A DNA stretch of 6,322 nucleotides, taken from positions 1 through 6,322 of the forward strand of contig JASHSN010000567.1 of assembly GCA_030038695.1 (NCBI GenBank), written 5' to 3'. The position numbers were made by a program, and so were the translations under genes. Under the pieces are notes generated by a model, which saw only the letters and a program-made list of their open reading frames with translations, was not told the origin of the DNA and searched no databases. Each line of letters starts with the position of its first letter. Position 1 is the first letter of the stretch. Positions 5,865 to 6,322 of this stretch are shown here, piece by piece. Source of the DNA: Nitrososphaeraceae archaeon (GTDB lineage: Archaea; Thermoproteota; Nitrososphaeria; Nitrososphaerales; Nitrososphaeraceae).

Positions 5865-6067
5865 TTACCGAAACCTTACTGTCTTCTCTTGTACGCCTGC
5901 GACACCACTGCTTGCAAACGACACTAGAGGAGTCAGAATGTTCTCAATCATTTGGTTCCTACCTTATCCCTAAAACTGTCGTCCCAGCAGGCTTTCGTAT
6001 CTGTTGTTAATACCCCCAGAGTAAACAATAGTAAAAGCGGTGCCGAGATCGCGATATGCATTCTCAT
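5865..6067 (-). pseudogene. Relic copy B: signal peptide of a small secreted protein, frameshifted
   Basis: From an ATG at 6067 the frame gives a good signal peptide, MRMHIAISAPLLLLFTLGVL, then TTDTKACWDDSFRDKVG and a TGA at 5950-5948. A shifted frame (5951-5865) continues as MIENILTPLVSFASSG and ends with VRFR. Copy A has the matching order WGDRVGG then MEVLKQLLLPF in a single frame, which supports the join and makes a frameshift near 5955 likely. As read, only a 39-residue peptide would be made. The family is not recognised. The ORF at 5567-5809 may be its 3' part. Confidence 0.42.
5973..6021. repeat. Diverged direct repeat, copy B
   Basis: Partner of 4854-4902, same orientation, about 1.1 kb apart and flanking the CAP gene. 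It covers the end of the signal peptide and the first mature residues of the relic secreted protein. Confidence 0.55.
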
Positions 6068-6138
6068 ATATACTGTATTACATATCCGGTCGTTAATAGC
6101 TTTTACGGTTGAATAGTTTAGTCCAAAGGATGATTAGT

Positions 6139-6147
6139 ATTAAATAT
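6139..6147 (+). promoter_or_regulatory. TATA-like element of the RHH gene
   Basis: ATTAAATAT is centred about 33 bp before the TTG at 6176, predicting a transcription start near 6169 and a very short leader. Confidence 0.38.
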
Positions 6148-6156
6148 CCCATTCCA

Positions 6157-6166
6157 CTACTAGTAG
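6157..6166. promoter_or_regulatory. Perfect palindrome CTACTAGTAG, candidate RHH operator
   Basis: A perfect 10-bp palindrome lies between the TATA-like element and the predicted transcription start of the RHH gene. RHH repressors of the CopG/Arc class bind short palindromes over their own promoters, so autorepression is a reasonable inference. One 10-bp palindrome alone is weak statistical evidence. Confidence 0.38.
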
Positions 6167-6175
6167 AATGTATAA

Positions 6176-6322
6176 TTGGTCATCCAAGAAGTATCAAAAA
6201 AGGAGACAACATTCCATCTGCCAAAAGATCTTGTTATAGCATTGAAGACGAGAGCAATCCAGGAAAGTAGACCATACTCAGCAGTGGTTCAAGAGGCAAT
6301 AGAAAAATATCTAAAAGAAGAA
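6176..6322 (+). CDS. Ribbon-helix-helix DNA-binding protein, 3' end beyond the window
   Basis: The 49 visible residues show the RHH fold of CopG/Arc-type regulators: a strand TTFHLP (11-16), helix A KDLVIALKTRAIQESR (17-32) and helix B YSAVVQEAIEKYLKEE (34-49). Such dimers insert the strand into the DNA major groove; many are antitoxins or autorepressors. No ATG opens the frame; TTG at 6176, just after an in-frame TAA (6173-6175), is the only usual start upstream of the domain. An ATG at 6169 is in another frame and would need a slip in the A6 run (6196-6201), so a damaged start is an alternative. The core RHH domain is present; a C-terminal extension or a toxin partner would lie past the right edge. 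Confidence 0.68.
   Translation, partial: MVIQEVSKKETTFHLPKDLVIALKTRAIQESRPYSAVVQEAIEKYLKEE

Noticed and set aside
1..6322. CRISPR array, insertion sequence or transposase
   Set aside because: No regularly spaced repeats, no terminal inverted repeats with target duplications, and no transposase motifs in any frame. The only repeat pair is coding and diverged.

Overview
The window looks archaeal, most likely from an ammonia-oxidising thaumarchaeon of the Nitrososphaerales. This is inferred from leaderless-type TATA elements about 25-35 bp before start codons, short zinc-ribbon and ribbon-helix-helix proteins, a secreted CAP protein, and relics of CheB-like and carotenoid-oxygenase genes. No rRNA, tRNA or marker gene is present, so the assignment is soft. 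By eye the background is about 35-40% GC, with two islands near 60%: the PPOX gene (about 3700-4225) and the CAP gene (about 4930-5430).

The window is mainly a gene graveyard. Left to right: a broken EamA/DMT transporter (1-484, +); a secreted, cysteine-rich, glycine-repeat protein (595-1137, -); an unrecognised frame with one internal TGA (1250-1654, -); a second unrecognised broken frame (1722-1952, -); a short basic ORF (1991-2116, +); a small zinc-ribbon protein (2372-2587, +); a broken cysteine-containing frame (2788-2958, +); a 40-residue ORF (3008-3130, +); and the C-terminal half of an AAA+ ATPase in a frame broken by one TAG (3150-3656, +). Then come a GC-rich PPOX/FMN split-barrel protein that has lost its normal start (3850-4221, +), a CheB-like N-terminal scrap (4378-4443, +) running into a broken carotenoid oxygenase C-terminus (4467-4812, +), a secreted CAP/PR-1-family protein (4921-5517, -) between two diverged copies of a small secreted-protein relic, an unrecognised ORF (5567-5809, -), and the start of a ribbon-helix-helix regulator running off the right edge (6176 onward, +).

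The genes do not form one pathway. The intact ones (secreted repeat protein, zinc ribbon, CAP protein, RHH regulator) each appear to have their own promoter and short flanks. The two most testable leads are the CAP gene bracketed by direct relics of another secreted-protein gene, and a perfect 10-bp palindrome between the TATA element and start of the RHH gene, as expected for an autorepressor operator. I see no convincing complete new multi-gene system. The density of frameshifts and stops could also reflect an error-prone assembly, and read-level checking would separate the two explanations.
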